NCBI GenBank assembly: GCA_963989385.1
Contig: OZ022499.1
Span: forward strand, 79,783,903-79,847,902
Direction of reading: 5' to 3'
Source of the DNA: Ctena decussata
Lineage: Eukaryota > Mollusca > Bivalvia > Lucinida > Lucinidae
DNA length: 64,000 bases
The position numbers were made by a program, and so were the translations under genes. Positions 34,718 through 46,165 of the stretch are shown in pieces. How positions within the stretch are numbered: position 1 is the first letter of the stretch; each line of letters starts with the position of its first letter. Under the pieces are notes generated by a model. That model was not told the origin of the DNA and ran no database searches. It saw only the letters and a program-made list of their open reading frames with translations.

Positions 34718-34886
34718 TGCAGCCGGTAACTTAGCCGGCTATGCGCTGACCTGCTAAGCTTAGGGTCCAGGCGCGAATACCGCTGGAAGTGGAATGCTCT
34801 AAAACCATAAACAAGGTTCCATTGCACTAAGCCTTTTATTATTATCCCGCTTTCGGATGAATATGACTGAAATTCTATCGAGAGGG
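34718..34886 (+). mobile_element. Degenerate SINE
   Basis: The body (TTCCATTGCACTAAGCCTTT, TTATTATCC, ATATGACTGAAATTCTAT) matches the SINE at 35633-35827; the tRNA-like head is decayed. Confidence 0.65.
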
Positions 34887-35035
34887 CCGTGAAACGGCAA
34901 TTCTAATGCACTTGCGTTTGTAATGCGACGTCTGATTGGATAACATTAAAAATTTGCGACAGTATATCCTGCTATATACTGTCGGAAACCCGGCGTATTT
35001 TCGTAACGTCGCTTTGTCTTATCCGATTCTTCCCT
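34879..35035. mobile_element. Short element related to 7766-7992
   Basis: Shares TTCTAATGCACTT, CGACGTCTGATTGGAT, AAAAATTTGCGACAGTA and AACGTCGCTTT with the complement of 7830-7990. Confidence 0.6.
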
Positions 35036-35043
35036 GTGTGCTT

Positions 35044-35159
35044 AAAGCTAGCTCCATGCGGAAAGCGAAGACTCTGGTCAGAATGGGCGGATGCCCAGGC
35101 TGTTCTGAGTCTTGGCTGGGCGCACATGCCACTTTGTTGGTTTTGTCGTATCGCGGCTC
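35044..35159. mobile_element. GAGCCGCG fold-back MITE, half copy
   Basis: Only the right arm is present (TCCATGCGGAAAGCGAAGAC, GGGCGGATGCCCAGGCTG, TATCGCGGCTC). Confidence 0.8.
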
Positions 35160-35196
35160 TATTATATTTTCAAAATAATTACCCAGTGCACCTAAC

Positions 35197-35202
<6 letters not shown>

Positions 35203-35239
<37 letters not shown>
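35203..35239. repeat. (CT)n microsatellite
   Basis: Uninterrupted CT/TC run. Confidence 0.95.
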
Positions 35240-35240
<1 letters not shown>

Positions 35241-35620
35241 ACACTCAATATATCTGCACAGATGAATTAACTTCCGTATTTAGGCATCACCGATAGTTGG
35301 AGCTTCGAGAAAATCTTTATTCGAAAAACGACGAAATAGTATAATAAGGACTTAAAACCGACAGAAAGAAAAAAATCTACGATAATGGCCTAATAGTTTC
35401 GCAAAAATTAAAATCGAAAAAAAAAAAACAGTTTTAAATAGGCCAGTCCTTATATTTTGAAGAACTGTTTTTGTATTTTTGAGGCTCAATTTTCACCACA
35501 AACTACCCTAGAAATGGCAAAACAGCGAAAATTCACAAAGTGTGGAACTTCCAACATCAGTGATTAGTACCAGCGAAGGCATGATCCAACTTAAAATTTT
35601 GACAAAACGTGTCTTATACA
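35240..35620. other. Unassigned AT-rich DNA
   Basis: No gene or repeat recognised. Confidence 0.4.
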
Positions 35621-35632
35621 TCTACTGTGAAA

Positions 35633-35827
35633 GATGCCCCGGTAGCTCAGTGGGTTAAGCGCTGGCCTACTGATCTAGCGGTCGCGGGTTCGAGCCCCGC
35701 CAGAGGCGGAGTTCTTTCCATCGCCAACGGGATTCCATTGCACACAGCCTTTCATTATCACAAGCCCATCGTCCTGATATGACTGAAATACTGTTGAAAA
35801 GGACGTAAAATCGCAAGTCACCCACCC
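35633..35827 (+). mobile_element. tRNA-derived SINE with well-kept tRNA head
   Basis: The head GCCCCGGTAGCTCAGTGGGT carries an A box and GGTTCGAGCCCC a B box, close to a real tRNA. The 3' side does not pair with the 5' acceptor strand, so it is not a tRNA gene. The body has TGATATGACTGAAATACTGT. Perfect 12-bp target duplication TCTACTGTGAAA at 35621-35632 and 35828-35839. Related copies: 34718, 41131, 63700. Confidence 0.92.
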
Positions 35828-35839
35828 TCTACTGTGAAA

Positions 35840-36448
35840 ATATCTACTTGGATCACGCCTGTGCTGGATTTCACGGAAAAAAAAATCTTGAAATCGAAAG
35901 GCATGTGTATATATACAACGCACCGTCGGTGATCTACATTATGAAAAAAAAAAAAAAAAAAAAAAACCGAGTTGTGCGTCTTCCCTCAGGACGGTAGACA
36001 TATAGACAGACATATAGTAGACTGGTAACATGTACAAGACAACTCTTCACATCCTAATCCAGAAGGGTATAGCTCCAACTGCACTGCTTCATTGATTAAC
36101 AAAAAAAAAACCATCATACTTCACGTTGAATATTCCTGTTTTTGTGCCCCCCCCCCCCCCCCGCGACAATATTCAATGGGCTTTTTGTGTTACCCTTGTC
36201 CATCTGTCCGTCCGTCTGTCCATTCTTTCTAAAATGTTGGTATATTCAACGCCAACAGTTTCAAATAATCAATCTGAAACTTTTTAACTATTTTACAGAC
36301 ATATGAAGACATGTACTTGATCTGTATTTCTTTATGACGAGAAACTGTTGGGTGTGTAGCGATCGGGGGACGTGGTGGAGGAGGCCAGTGTTTGTGGGAC
36401 AGGCATGACACGGAGACAGTTACTGTGTCTCATAGATAAATAGAATCT
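35840..36448. other. Homopolymers and a solo microsatellite end
   Basis: A run at 35944-35966, C run at 36147-36162, then GTCCATCTGTCCGTCCGTC at 36199-36221, which looks like the remains of a tandem-core element. No gene. Confidence 0.5.
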
Positions 36449-36577
36449 ATCATTGGTCTCCGATGCGGACAGGGAAATCCCAACATGGGGTGTGTCGGAA
36501 AGGAGGCTTGCCGAGTTTCCGACACGCCCCTTGTGCAAGAGGGTTGGGATTTCCCTGTCCGCATCGAAGATCAATGA
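36449..36577. mobile_element. Fold-back repeat, ~36-bp arms
   Basis: TGCGGACAGGGAAATCCCAA and the complement TTGGGATTTCCCTGTCCGCA, with a second inner pair (GGGTGTGTCGGAAA and TTTCCGACACGCCC). The open frame across it is a by-product. Confidence 0.75.
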
Positions 36578-37149
36578 TTGATTATTTTTCTTACCTACGA
36601 TATATTTCAAATTGAACGGGGAGCTATAACACAGTGTCGGAGCGGAAATGTACAGTGTTTGAGATTGTATCGTCTCCTGTGATTCTGTACAGTGAGAATT
36701 CGACACTTGGTGTAAAGGATGTCAATATACACGGTAAATAATGTTGGCAATTTTCTCAATTTATGATTAAAAAGCCAGACTGTTTTGGTCCGTTTGACGC
36801 ATCAGTAAATTTGGAATACCTCAAGAAGGTAAATGTCATTTATAAAGTGTTCTTAGTGTAATGCATAAGTCTCAATCATCTTTGCATGCAAAAATATGCA
36901 TGATCGCATCAATGACGAAATGTGTATTTATCGCATTATCGAACGAAACACCGATTGTTTTCATAAGGACCACATTATAGAAACATATATTTGTGAAATA
37001 ACATCTTCGAAGAGGATCTGCACTGGAGATAAATCCTAAAAATTCTTCATTTTACAGGACACTGCATGTATCGATTGTTGTACAGTGACTTGGTATGCTG
37101 TCGTACAGACAACTGCGATTTTCAAGAATTTTTCTGTACAGTCACTTGT

Positions 37150-37927
37150 ATATAGTATCTGCTTCTTTTACCATGTTTACGATAAACCACAGCGCCAGCT
37201 GACCTTTAATCACATCGAAAGCAAATATTACCACCACTAGAGCTGTATTCGCCTCCTATCTGATGTAGACGACCCTTAATGGCGTATGTCAGCATCTGGT
37301 CCATTCCATATGCATGCGTTTAAACCAAGTTCTTCAAAAACTTTGTATCTCAGTAACCACTCAGCAAAAAAACATTCATACTTGGACCAAAGGTACCTTG
37401 GAGGGTCAGCTTTCATTTCATGACTCCTAGCCCCAGGGTCCTTGCCTGGGTGTGGCTAGCTATCAAAATCTTGGACACCTTAAAACGTTTTTTTTTTTCT
37501 GCTTATCTATTTCAAACACAACTTGCGCTTAATCTTGGTCCGTCATCAGTGAACCATGTGACATTGTCTTATGATATTATGACCTCAAGGCTGTGGTGAC
37601 CTACATTTCATGGTTAATTTGTCTGACATGTTATTTTTGTCTTGTTTTCCTGCACATAAAATGACCAAGAAAACTCCCCGTCACAAATTAATTCCATCTA
37701 TCATCACGGTGGTACTACCAATTTCCTGTGTACGGACCTGCATTTAACAAAGTTCAATCGGATATTGCGCATGTCACTGGCGTACAAAACGTAACCTCAA
37801 AATGTAACGTTTCGACGTCTTTGAGAATCAGTTTATGGCATATCTATGACTTTCAATAAGATAAACATTGAAAATTATCAAGCTTAAAATACTATTTCTG
37901 TAAAAAGAATCGCTGACAAAGATAAAT
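37150..37927. other. Interior of the 3.8-kb element, unassigned
   Basis: No coding sequence recognised in either direction. Confidence 0.4.
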
Positions 37928-38475
37928 GAGCCGAGGCACAATATTCCATACAGTTTCCCCAGTGCGCACCGTTAAGACTCAGACCAGCCTTTGCGTCTGC
38001 GCAGTCTGATCAGAGTCTTCGCTCGCCACTCCCAGAGAAGGATGATCAGACTGCGCAGAGTCTTCGCTGAGCGCACATGTGAAAATGTAGGAAATGATGT
38101 GCCCCGACTCAGAGCCGAGACTCGACATTTTCGTTTCGCTTTTGCTTAACGTTCCAGTAAACAATTTTTCAGTCAAGTCGGGACGGAGTCACCACTTCCT
38201 GGGTATCACCAGTATCTTTTGGGAGTATTTGTGCCTTGCTCAAGAACACAACATGGCGTCTCGAGTGAGGATCGAACCCCGACCTCTCGCTCCGGAGTTC
38301 GAGGCTCTACCACTAGGCCACAGCGCTCCCCAAGGCACGAAGTTAATCAGTTTTTGCTGGGCACTCATTGCATAACTACGGATCGAGGGGCTGCCATATG
38401 TAGCCAGCGAAGACTCTGATAAGACTGCACGAATGCACATACTGATCTGAGTCTTCGCTGAGCTACATGTGAAAT
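37928..38475. mobile_element. GAGCCGCG-related MITE, split and degraded
   Basis: GAGCCGAGGC, AAGACTCAGACCAGCC and GCGCAGTCTGATCAGAGTCT at 37928-38080 and GCGAAGACTCTGATAAGACT, TGATCTGAGTCTTCGCTGAG at 38406-38460 resemble the arms of the family. A SINE sits between. Confidence 0.55.
38126..38335 (-). mobile_element. tRNA-derived SINE (minus strand)
   Basis: On the minus strand the head reads GAGCGCTGTGGCCTAGTGGT (A box) and GGGGTTCGATCCTCAC (B box), then CTTGAGCAAGGCAC and a 3' end GGAACGTTAAGCAAAAGCG. A different tRNA head from the other SINEs. Confidence 0.75.
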
Positions 38476-38676
38476 TGAATGAATTATTGTGTGTCGTGCA
38501 TGTGTGTGTGTCTTCTGAGAAAGTACACAGTGATACAACGTTACTAGTATTGTAGAGCAAAAGCTATTTTGTCGATGCTTTTACTTGTAGATAGACATTT
38601 GACTTCGGCAATGTAATTGGTGCATGACTATTTTATCAACGCGTTATGTGCATATTTGTTTTTAATTTCCAAAGTA

Positions 38677-39285
38677 CATGCATTGTTGAGCCACAATATG
38701 CTACCATACACAAAACGCTACCGATATAGCATTTTGAGTATCCATGCCTACACAAAATGCTATCTCAAAATTTGGGAACATATTGTGAAGGTATCATATA
38801 TGCCCTACACAATATGCTCCATCTAACATGAAAATGAGGGACCAAAATTTTCCCGGCGTCCATTCCGTCCAGCTTCAGATCAGAGGGTTCCGACAAATTT
38901 TACCATAATGATTGCAAAACTCACTGTTGGAAAATGAGGGGGGGGGGGGGGGGGTTCTCAGCCCCGTCTCCCGCCCCTGTATCCGCGCATGGGTACGATA
39001 ATGTCAACTAAGACCGGGGTTGCCTTAAACATGTGTTTCTGAGTCCAAGTCATTTAGTCGAGCTTAAAAGTGATACTTTTTCCTGGTAGAGCATATTGTG
39101 TATCCTCGAACGACCAGTCAGATAACATATGTACCCTACCTACACAAAACGCTACCAGAAAGCATTTTGTGTACACTGCCTACACAATATGCTTTTTGGT
39201 AGCATTTTGTGTAGGCAGGGATACATAAAATGCTATCTCGGTAGCGTTTTGTGTATGGTAGCATATTGTGGCTCAACAATGCATG
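38677..39285. mobile_element. 609-bp element with ~95-bp inverted ends
   Basis: CATGCATTGTTGAGCCACAA at the left and its exact complement at the right; both arms contain ACACAAAACGCTACCGA-like and GCATTTTGTGTA words, which also repeat inside (39130-39200). Nested in the 3.8-kb element. It contains a G run at 38937-38953. Confidence 0.8.
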
Positions 39286-39406
39286 TATGTATGCTTTACG
39301 TTCATGGCATCAAAGGCGATAAACCAGTATCTCAAACTGCTCATCAAATGCTGCCATGAAATCTCATGAAATCGACAACTGAGGTTCTAAAAGTGTATTC
39401 TTTCTG

Positions 39407-39714
39407 TTGTTGTTGTTGTGTAGTTGCTTTACGTCCACGGTAAACAGCTATGGTCATGTCGGGACGGTCAGTTAACCTAACCACACTATTCCTGGGCAGG
39501 CTTAGACTTCCTAAGCGGTTAACCAGTACTAAGTGTCCATACTTTCACCAGTATCTGACAACTGCCCTTCTTGAATCAGTGGAAGGGGGAAAATGACCAT
39601 AGAAAAGATTTCATGATCAATTTCCACGAAAGTATGTGGCCGTACTGGTTATCCAACCCGGTACCTCTGGCTCTTCAGTCAGACGCGCTACCGACTGCGC
39701 TACGCGGCCCGGCG
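39407..39714 (-). mobile_element. tRNA-derived SINE (minus strand)
   Basis: On the minus strand: CGCGTAGCGCAGTCGGTAGC (A box), GGGTTGGATAACC (B box), TTCAAGAAGGGCAG body and an AAC repeat tail. Perfect 11-bp target duplication TATTCTTTCTG at 39396-39406 and 39715-39725. Same family as 15453-15723. Confidence 0.92.
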
Positions 39715-40451
39715 TATTCTTTCTGTCCGCGACAACTGTCTTATATGAGACAAAACTGTAGTGGTCAGTAGCTGAAAGAAACAAATGTTGGCGTACCACC
39801 AGTAAACTATTCGGGTCCAAACTTGATTAAAGGATTTATATTTTGAATTCTGAAAGTAAAAAATGTCGAAGGGTCGTCGCTGTCGAAATGAAATGCATTA
39901 ACTCAGCTTGATGAAAAACAACTCGATCCGAGTCACTGTACAAAGATAATAACGGGTCACTGTACAATTTCCAAGCTGTCTTCTGCAAGTGACTGTACGA
40001 ATATCAATCGATGAACAACTCAGCATTTCATCACTTTTATTCACCCCAAACATAAAAACCGAGGTACTACCGTTAACCTCTGATATTTTAAAGACCAATA
40101 CTCATTTGCTGATAAAATAACAGTTTATTTGTGCCTTGACACGGGAATATACGACCCTTCACACGGACGAAATCGTGTGCTGTTTTGCGTGTTCAAATGA
40201 TCAAGAACTTGTGTGTGCACAACCTGGGGAAAAACATAAAGCATTCATCCTCGGAAGTTCTTCGTATATTATAAGCAATCCATAGAAATCGCAAGAAGCA
40301 GGATAATAATGAAATTAAAGAAACCATCGTCATGTTTACTTACTCTCTCCGTGTATCGCTTTACACCAAGTGTCGGATTCTCACTGTACAGAATCACAGG
40401 AGACGATACAATCTCAAACACTGTACATTTCCGCTCCGACACTGTGTATAA

Positions 40452-41123
40452 TTTCATGCGAACGTGTAAAAGCGTAAGAAGTATTATGACGTAACGTCAA
40501 CGTTATTTCAAACGTCAGTTGATAACGTCTTCAAAATGGCAGCACCCTCGACAGCGTTTGTGTGAAGCAATGACTATTACGGAGTTTTCTCCGATTTTAA
40601 GACATAGAAACAGATAATGATGGACTTATAAAGAATGAATTTCTTTAAGGAAACTTATTGCTATAGAAAAATAATGCATACAGTATAGAATCGCTGAGTC
40701 GGGCTTATCGCATTTTATCTAGCGAGTAGTGATACACAGAATTCAAGCTCGTGTGAGCTGCCCCAGCCCATGGGCAAGACAGAATTTTCCAGCACCACTA
40801 AAAATAGAACAAACTCTGCCTCGTAGGTAAGAAATAATTATCTATTTTTTTTATATATTTTCAGTATGTGGGCGTTGATGTCGGCCCACATACAATACCT
40901 CTTTCATACAAGCAAGTCGGAATAAAGAGAGGGCGTGGAGGTTGAGGGATGGAAAGCGTAGGTGGGGGTCAAAGTGCGTCTTAAGAAAATGTAAGTTGTC
41001 TGGTCTAGGCCGATTTTGTATATAGAAGGCTGTCTTAAAACGTGACACTTTTTCCTGATAAAAAATATAGTGAATAAGCATGATTACAGATTTTTTTTAG
41101 ATTATTTTTGCGAAACGCCAATT
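40452..41123. other. Unassigned
   Basis: No recognisable coding sequence. Confidence 0.4.
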
Positions 41124-41130
41124 TCTCAAC

Positions 41131-41299
41131 CCAGCGGATGACTTGCAATTTCATGTCTTTTCTGACAGTATTTCAATTATACCAGGATGGTGGGAGGGTG
41201 ATAATGAACGGCTGTGTGAAAGCGAACTCTGTTTTGCAAAGAGTTCTTCCTCAAGCGGGAATCAAACCCAGGGTTAACCAGCAGAGCTATCGGGGCTCC
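41131..41299 (-). mobile_element. SINE (minus strand), same family as 35633
   Basis: On the minus strand: GAGCCCCGATAGCTCTGCTG head, GGGTTTGATTCCC B box, GTATAATTGAAATACTGTCA body. 7-bp flanking repeat TCTCAAC at 41124-41130 and 41300-41306. Confidence 0.8.
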
Positions 41300-41306
41300 T
41301 CTCAAC

Positions 41307-41823
41307 TCAATGGAGCCATTTAACAAAGTTCTTAACAAATGCTCAGGAACCCTTTAATTTGTCGAAGTGATTTTGTTCTTCCATTATCTTCTGAGTAGCA
41401 ATATCTTACGTCATTCTAAGCCGTTTGCAAAACGAAGCATCGATAAACATAAAAACTGTGAATAAAAGTAAAACATAAAAGTAGTCCTATGCGACCTTAA
41501 TATGGTTTTATCATACGACGTCGCTGTTATTCAGTGAAAACCTCGTGTCATAAAGATCAAATGACCACACGTGTAATAACACTTTGGCGCGTACACATAT
41601 TACACGTCATCGACAACGTCCATGTCAACAATGCTTATATTCAGTTTGAAGGAGTTAAAAATTCATTTTAAAGGGTCATCTTACACTCGTTTCATTTCAA
41701 ATGAAATTTATGAAACGAGCCTTCACTCGTGTAAGATCCTGTATATCCCCATGGGGATTAACAATGAGCCGCGTCGTGAGAAAATATATCTGCGGATATA
41801 TGCTAACTGCCAATGGCCAGACC
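41307..41823. other. Unassigned with one palindrome
   Basis: 41663-41732 folds back (TCTTACACTCGTTTCAT and ATGAAACGAG...ACTCGTGTAAGA). Otherwise nothing is recognised. Confidence 0.5.
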
Positions 41824-41982
41824 AGGCTCCGAGGTTATATAACTTTTTCATGCTCAAGTCAGCTGAGCATTATACCTGCTTACAAATAGCAAATTATTGA
41901 TAAGTACAGTTGTTTCCTTGCTCAGTTGAGCTGAATATGAAATTTTCTCTGCTTATGACCTCTGTTTTATAACCTCTGGGCC
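41824..41982. mobile_element. Degraded GGCCCCGAGGTTATAA fold-back MITE
   Basis: CTCCGAGGTTATATAACTTT, TCATGCTCAAGTCAGCTGAG and TTTTATAACCTCTGGGCC match 31393-31634. Confidence 0.65.
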
Positions 41983-42189
41983 TGACTGCACTCACGCGAC
42001 GCTATGGTCAGAGTCTTATAATACTCGACTTCCTTGAAAGGAATACGCGTATTTATAATATTCCAATCCACCTGAGCACGTGTGCTTCACTGATCAGTTA
42101 TAACATTATACAGGCTGCCAAGGATGCAATAAGATTGCCAAGGATGCAATAATATGGTGTTTGCAGAAAGTGAAGATTGAGCAGACTTG

Positions 42190-42590
42190 GCCGATATCGT
42201 ATATATCATATAATATATCTAACATATCAAATCAGATATCTTATTTTCATTTTTCGTTAAAATAGAAACCTTATAAATTATATTAGATATTTGATATAGG
42301 ATACAAGATATCTTATATATATGTAAAAATGTCTCTTATAAACTAAATGACATGTCTTATATCTCACATAAGATATCCCATATCCTGTCAGATATATAAG
42401 AGATATCCTAAATTTCCACATATAAGTATGTTATCTAGAATATGAGGTATCTATTTTGATCTGCAATGAGATATCATGCGTTAGCTATCATGTTTAATAT
42501 ATATGATATCATATGAAGGATATAAGATAAATTGTATCTGAATTACATAAGATATCCTATTGCTCACATTAGGTATCTTATATCCTACGA
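42190..42590. repeat. ATATC/GATAT-rich low-complexity region
   Basis: More than twenty GATATC-like words in both orientations (TAAGATATC, ATATCTTAT, GATATCCTA), irregularly spaced. Two copies of TGCCAAGGATGCAATAA lie just upstream at about 42116 and 42135. Confidence 0.7.
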
Positions 42591-42720
42591 CAGCAATCTT
42601 ACATTTTATGAGGCATAGTCACGTCTATAATAAATTTGAGCGGATTGGACTTAAAAGCTAGGAAGGATGTGATTTTGAACATAAAATTCCAGAGTAAACA
42701 GAACATAAAATACAGGAAAT

Positions 42721-42957
42721 GAGCCGCAACACGACAAAACCAACAAAGTGGCATATGCGCCCAGCGAAGGCTCAGATAGGCCTTGGCATCCATCCAGTAT
42801 GATCTGAGTCTTTGCTTGCGCTTTAAAGGTAGCTAAGGGTCTAAGCTAGCTATAAGCGGACTGCGAAGAATCTGATCAGACTGGGCGGATGCCCAGGCTG
42901 ATCTGAGTCTTAGCTGGGCACACATACCACTTTGTTGGTTTTGTCGTGTCGCGGCTC
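42721..42957. mobile_element. GAGCCGCG fold-back MITE, copy e
   Basis: Ends GAGCCGCAACACGAC and GTCGTGTCGCGGCTC. AAAT flanks both sides (42717-42720 and 42958-42961), consistent with a 4-bp target duplication. Confidence 0.9.
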
Positions 42958-42961
42958 AAAT

Positions 42962-44748
42962 ATCGATTGGAGGTATAATACAATCTAACAATCCATAATA
43001 CCAGTTTAAAAACAAATTTTATGACATGTTTGAATATTGAAGGTGGTTCAGTTAGTCAGAAATGGATTTAAATACTAAGGTTCATGCAACTGTGCATGCC
43101 AGGTTGACGCAAAACTTTCCTGAGTCAACTGATCGTAAAATTAAGGTCAAGCTACGAACAATAACAGCATGTTTGGTATTTCTGGTTCACTTATTGGTTG
43201 AATAAATTTTCACACCTTTACCTGTACAGGTAAGATAGCTTTGTACTGGGAACCAGACCCCGACAGAGAAGTCCTGTCTTTAAAGAGATAATTGTCTGGC
43301 CTGTAAGAGAATTACCTTTTTTTCACACTCTGCCGACTTAGTAAAACTGTGTAGTGAATGACGCGCTAAACAACCAATCCAGGGGTCGCCGATTTGATTC
43401 TCTGTTTCTCCGTTACATGTATTTCGAGCAAAACTTTAAACCGAGGTCCATTCTCCGTATGACCTATGTGTCGATGGGACGTCAAACCCGAGTTAACTCA
43501 CTCGAACATGAAAGAAGCCTGTGCTCTGGCATGTGCAGTATGTGTTCGCAGACCTGTAGAAATTTGAACTAGGTCATGTGATTTCCAACAATGTGGCATT
43601 GGTGACAAGCAAAGGCTCTGATCAGAGCCTTTGCTAGTCATATCAGCCATCTATGGAAGTGATCCAAGCCATAGAGCCCAAAGTGAGGTCTCTGATTACC
43701 CTGTATAAATGAGACGGATGATTTGAATACATGTTTCACATGATAAAATTGCCACACAGTTGGAACGCAAACCCTCGAAAAGCGATGATTGTATTTACAA
43801 CGATGGATCCTTCCACACAAAAAATAGGCCCCAAAAATGGCGAACTTGGTTCTTGACGAAATTTCCCATTATTCTCAAATGTATATAGAGGCATTGATTA
43901 TATTAAAATGATTAAACACATAAAAATGTTTTGCTAACTAGTATTAAGCAGGCTTTCTCAACAAAATTCAGGGCCAAAATTGCTCGAAATGCTAAAATAT
44001 TCATCGTCAAAGGACAATACTCTATCTTGATTCTACCGAAAACTTGCATCAACATAAAACATAATTAACAGAAAGCTGAGACTTTCTCCAATGCGCATAC
44101 CCATGCCATCGAAAACTTTATTATTTCTTCTTTCTTCATGTGAAATTTCAAGCAATATTGTTTTGGAACATTTTTAAATTCCAAAATAAAAGACGGCATC
44201 TGTAGTTTTAACGCTCAGGAAACGGTCTTGCACGTGATATGAGCACCAGCAATACTTGCCGGACAGCCACAATTTAGACAGAAAATTGAGGTCGACAGCT
44301 TGTCAAACATTAGCTCAGATTGCTAAATACTTGAATAGGAGAAAAATTACGGAGTTTAGTTAGCTAAAATGGACTACAAACTGGTAGAACGTACTGACTC
44401 CTAAACTGATGCAAAATAAAAGACTGATTGGCATTGTACAAATCTGACGTTCTGCCACTCGAATTTGTGGAAATAATATCCTTTTCTAATATTATTTATA
44501 TTTCAAACAGTCATCTGTTTTCTGTCAAATAAGTTATTAGGTCACTGTTGTGACGTAATAAAAGAAAATGACGTATATAGCCTCGAGCTAGATTGCAAGT
44601 CCGCATGCCATGTAAACGGATAAATACGTCGAACAAGAAATGCACCAGTACGAAGTAAAGGGTTTCTTTCTTGTCGTTTTGTTTGTCTAGTTTTCGAAAA
44701 ATTTACGATCTGATTTTATAATTTGCTCAACATTTACAGAGATCATAT
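42962..44748. other. Longest stretch without recognisable repeats
   Basis: One palindrome (AGCAAAGGCTCTGATCAGAG at 43608-43633). No convincing coding sequence; a weak tRNA-like GCCGATTTGATTC at 43388 could be an old SINE head. Confidence 0.4.
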
Positions 44749-44980
44749 AAGCCGCGACACGAGAAAAACATCATAGTTGTTGTGCGTCCAGCGCAGACTC
44801 AGATCAGCCTCGGCATCCGCCTAGTCTGCGCAGTCTTCCCTAAGCGCTTTAAGGGTAGCTAAGGGTCTAAGCTACCTTCATGCGGACAGCGAAGACTAAT
44901 CAGACTGGGCGGATGCCCAGAATTATATTAGTCTGCGTTGGGCGCACAACCACATTGTTGGTTTTCTCGCCTCGCGGCTC
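44749..44980. mobile_element. GAGCCGCG fold-back MITE, copy f
   Basis: Arms GCCGCGACACGAGAAAAAC, TCCAGCGCAGACTCAGATCA and their near-complements. Confidence 0.9.
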
Positions 44981-46056
44981 ATGTTACTTAGAAAGAAACA
45001 AGCCAGGTGGGGATGGAAGGAGGCGGTTGGTGACGAGGGTGGGGGTAGGTCGGGGCCAGGGAAGTTGACTGATGCCTGGAGTGATGTATAGGTCCCAAAC
45101 ATGACTTGAGCAGTCGTTGCTGTGACAGAGTACGCTCTCTCTCTCTCTCTCTCTCTCTCTGCCCGATTTGGCTTCATTGTTGTTACACACACATAGACTT
45201 ATTACAATCATTTGAATCTTACCCACAGTTGAGCCGCAACAGGGAAAGAGGAATCTTGTTGGATATGATAAAAGCAAAATCTGTTTAGTCTAACAAGACT
45301 GCTTCAAGATACAAAGCTGTATACCGTATATAAGCGAATAGCAAAACCCTGATTGGCTTGCAAGCAAACACTCCCCGTTCTGAATTAAGTTACGAAGAAC
45401 ATTTCGTGTGTTCGATGATGAGCCTGAAAATGTGTCTGGGTGTGCGGATGTGGGAGGTGTGGGGAAAATTTGGAGGCTTGCTACGTGCCATCCGAAGTTT
45501 GGCACGTGGCACAAAAACAGCCATTTATTCCGTGGCAGCAAAGTACTGTACATGAACTTAAACTGTATACGAATCGCTCCACTTTGGCAAATTCCACATC
45601 CCAAATAAGCGTACAGACCATTGACAGTATACTTAAACAATCTGCTTGAAAGTTGAAAATAGCGGGCGTGTGAGGATCTGTTGAAATACGCATGAACTTT
45701 GTATACTTATTCATGCAACCCATCATTGCCTTCATTTAGCAAAATGTGCATGAACAAAAAAGCTACCAGCCAATATCCATAATAGAATGCACACATGCAA
45801 GCTGTTCATCTTAACTTTTATAGCATTCGTAGTGCAGGCTATCTTAGTCTTTGCTTGTTTCATGTCACCCGTGTACTTACTGACCCTCAGAAAATACTAC
45901 AGTAAGGGAAAAGGTGAAAACCTTCCCGCACGTCACCACATTTGGTAGCTTAGAGTGTTCAGATGAGAATCGGAAGGCAGCTAGCTCAATTACTATCATT
46001 GCCTAATGAATGTATTTCGACTGTTGGCCTATTCAATTCGGAAATCGACTGCCCAA
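44981..46056. other. Unassigned, with a (CT)n run
   Basis: CT microsatellite at 45134-45161. 45290-45650 is open in several frames on both strands but none resembles a known protein. No host gene supported. Confidence 0.4.
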
Positions 46057-46165
46057 TAGTAGTAAGGACAGACACTTTGGCCCCGTTTTTTTCCCATGTA
46101 TTTTTACATAGACTTTTGGCCTGAAAAAAAAAACTAAGTCTGCAGGGTCGCCTAGTGTAAAAATA

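Larger units (their letters stand above)
36630..40446. mobile_element. 3.8-kb inverted-repeat element, TATAA target duplication
   Basis: Inverted ends of ~85 bp with one mismatch: CACAGTGTCGGAGCGGAAAT at both termini, then TGTACAGTGTTTGAGATTGT. Flanked by TATAA at 36625-36629 and 40447-40451. Subterminal TGTACAGTGAC/GTCACTGTACA motifs recur near 37080, 37137, 39935 and 39957 in opposite orientation. No transposase is visible; a SINE, a MITE and another inverted-repeat element have inserted inside. Confidence 0.8.

Noticed and set aside
35636..35707. Possible tRNA gene
   Set aside because: A and B boxes are good, but the 3' part does not pair with the 5' acceptor strand, and the whole 195-bp unit has a 12-bp target duplication, so it is a SINE head.
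36332..36706. 124-codon minus-strand ORF
   Set aside because: It crosses a fold-back repeat and the end of the 3.8-kb element; no protein similarity.
45290..45735. Region open in many frames on both strands
   Set aside because: No frame resembles a known protein, has splice or start context, or avoids overlap; most likely chance.
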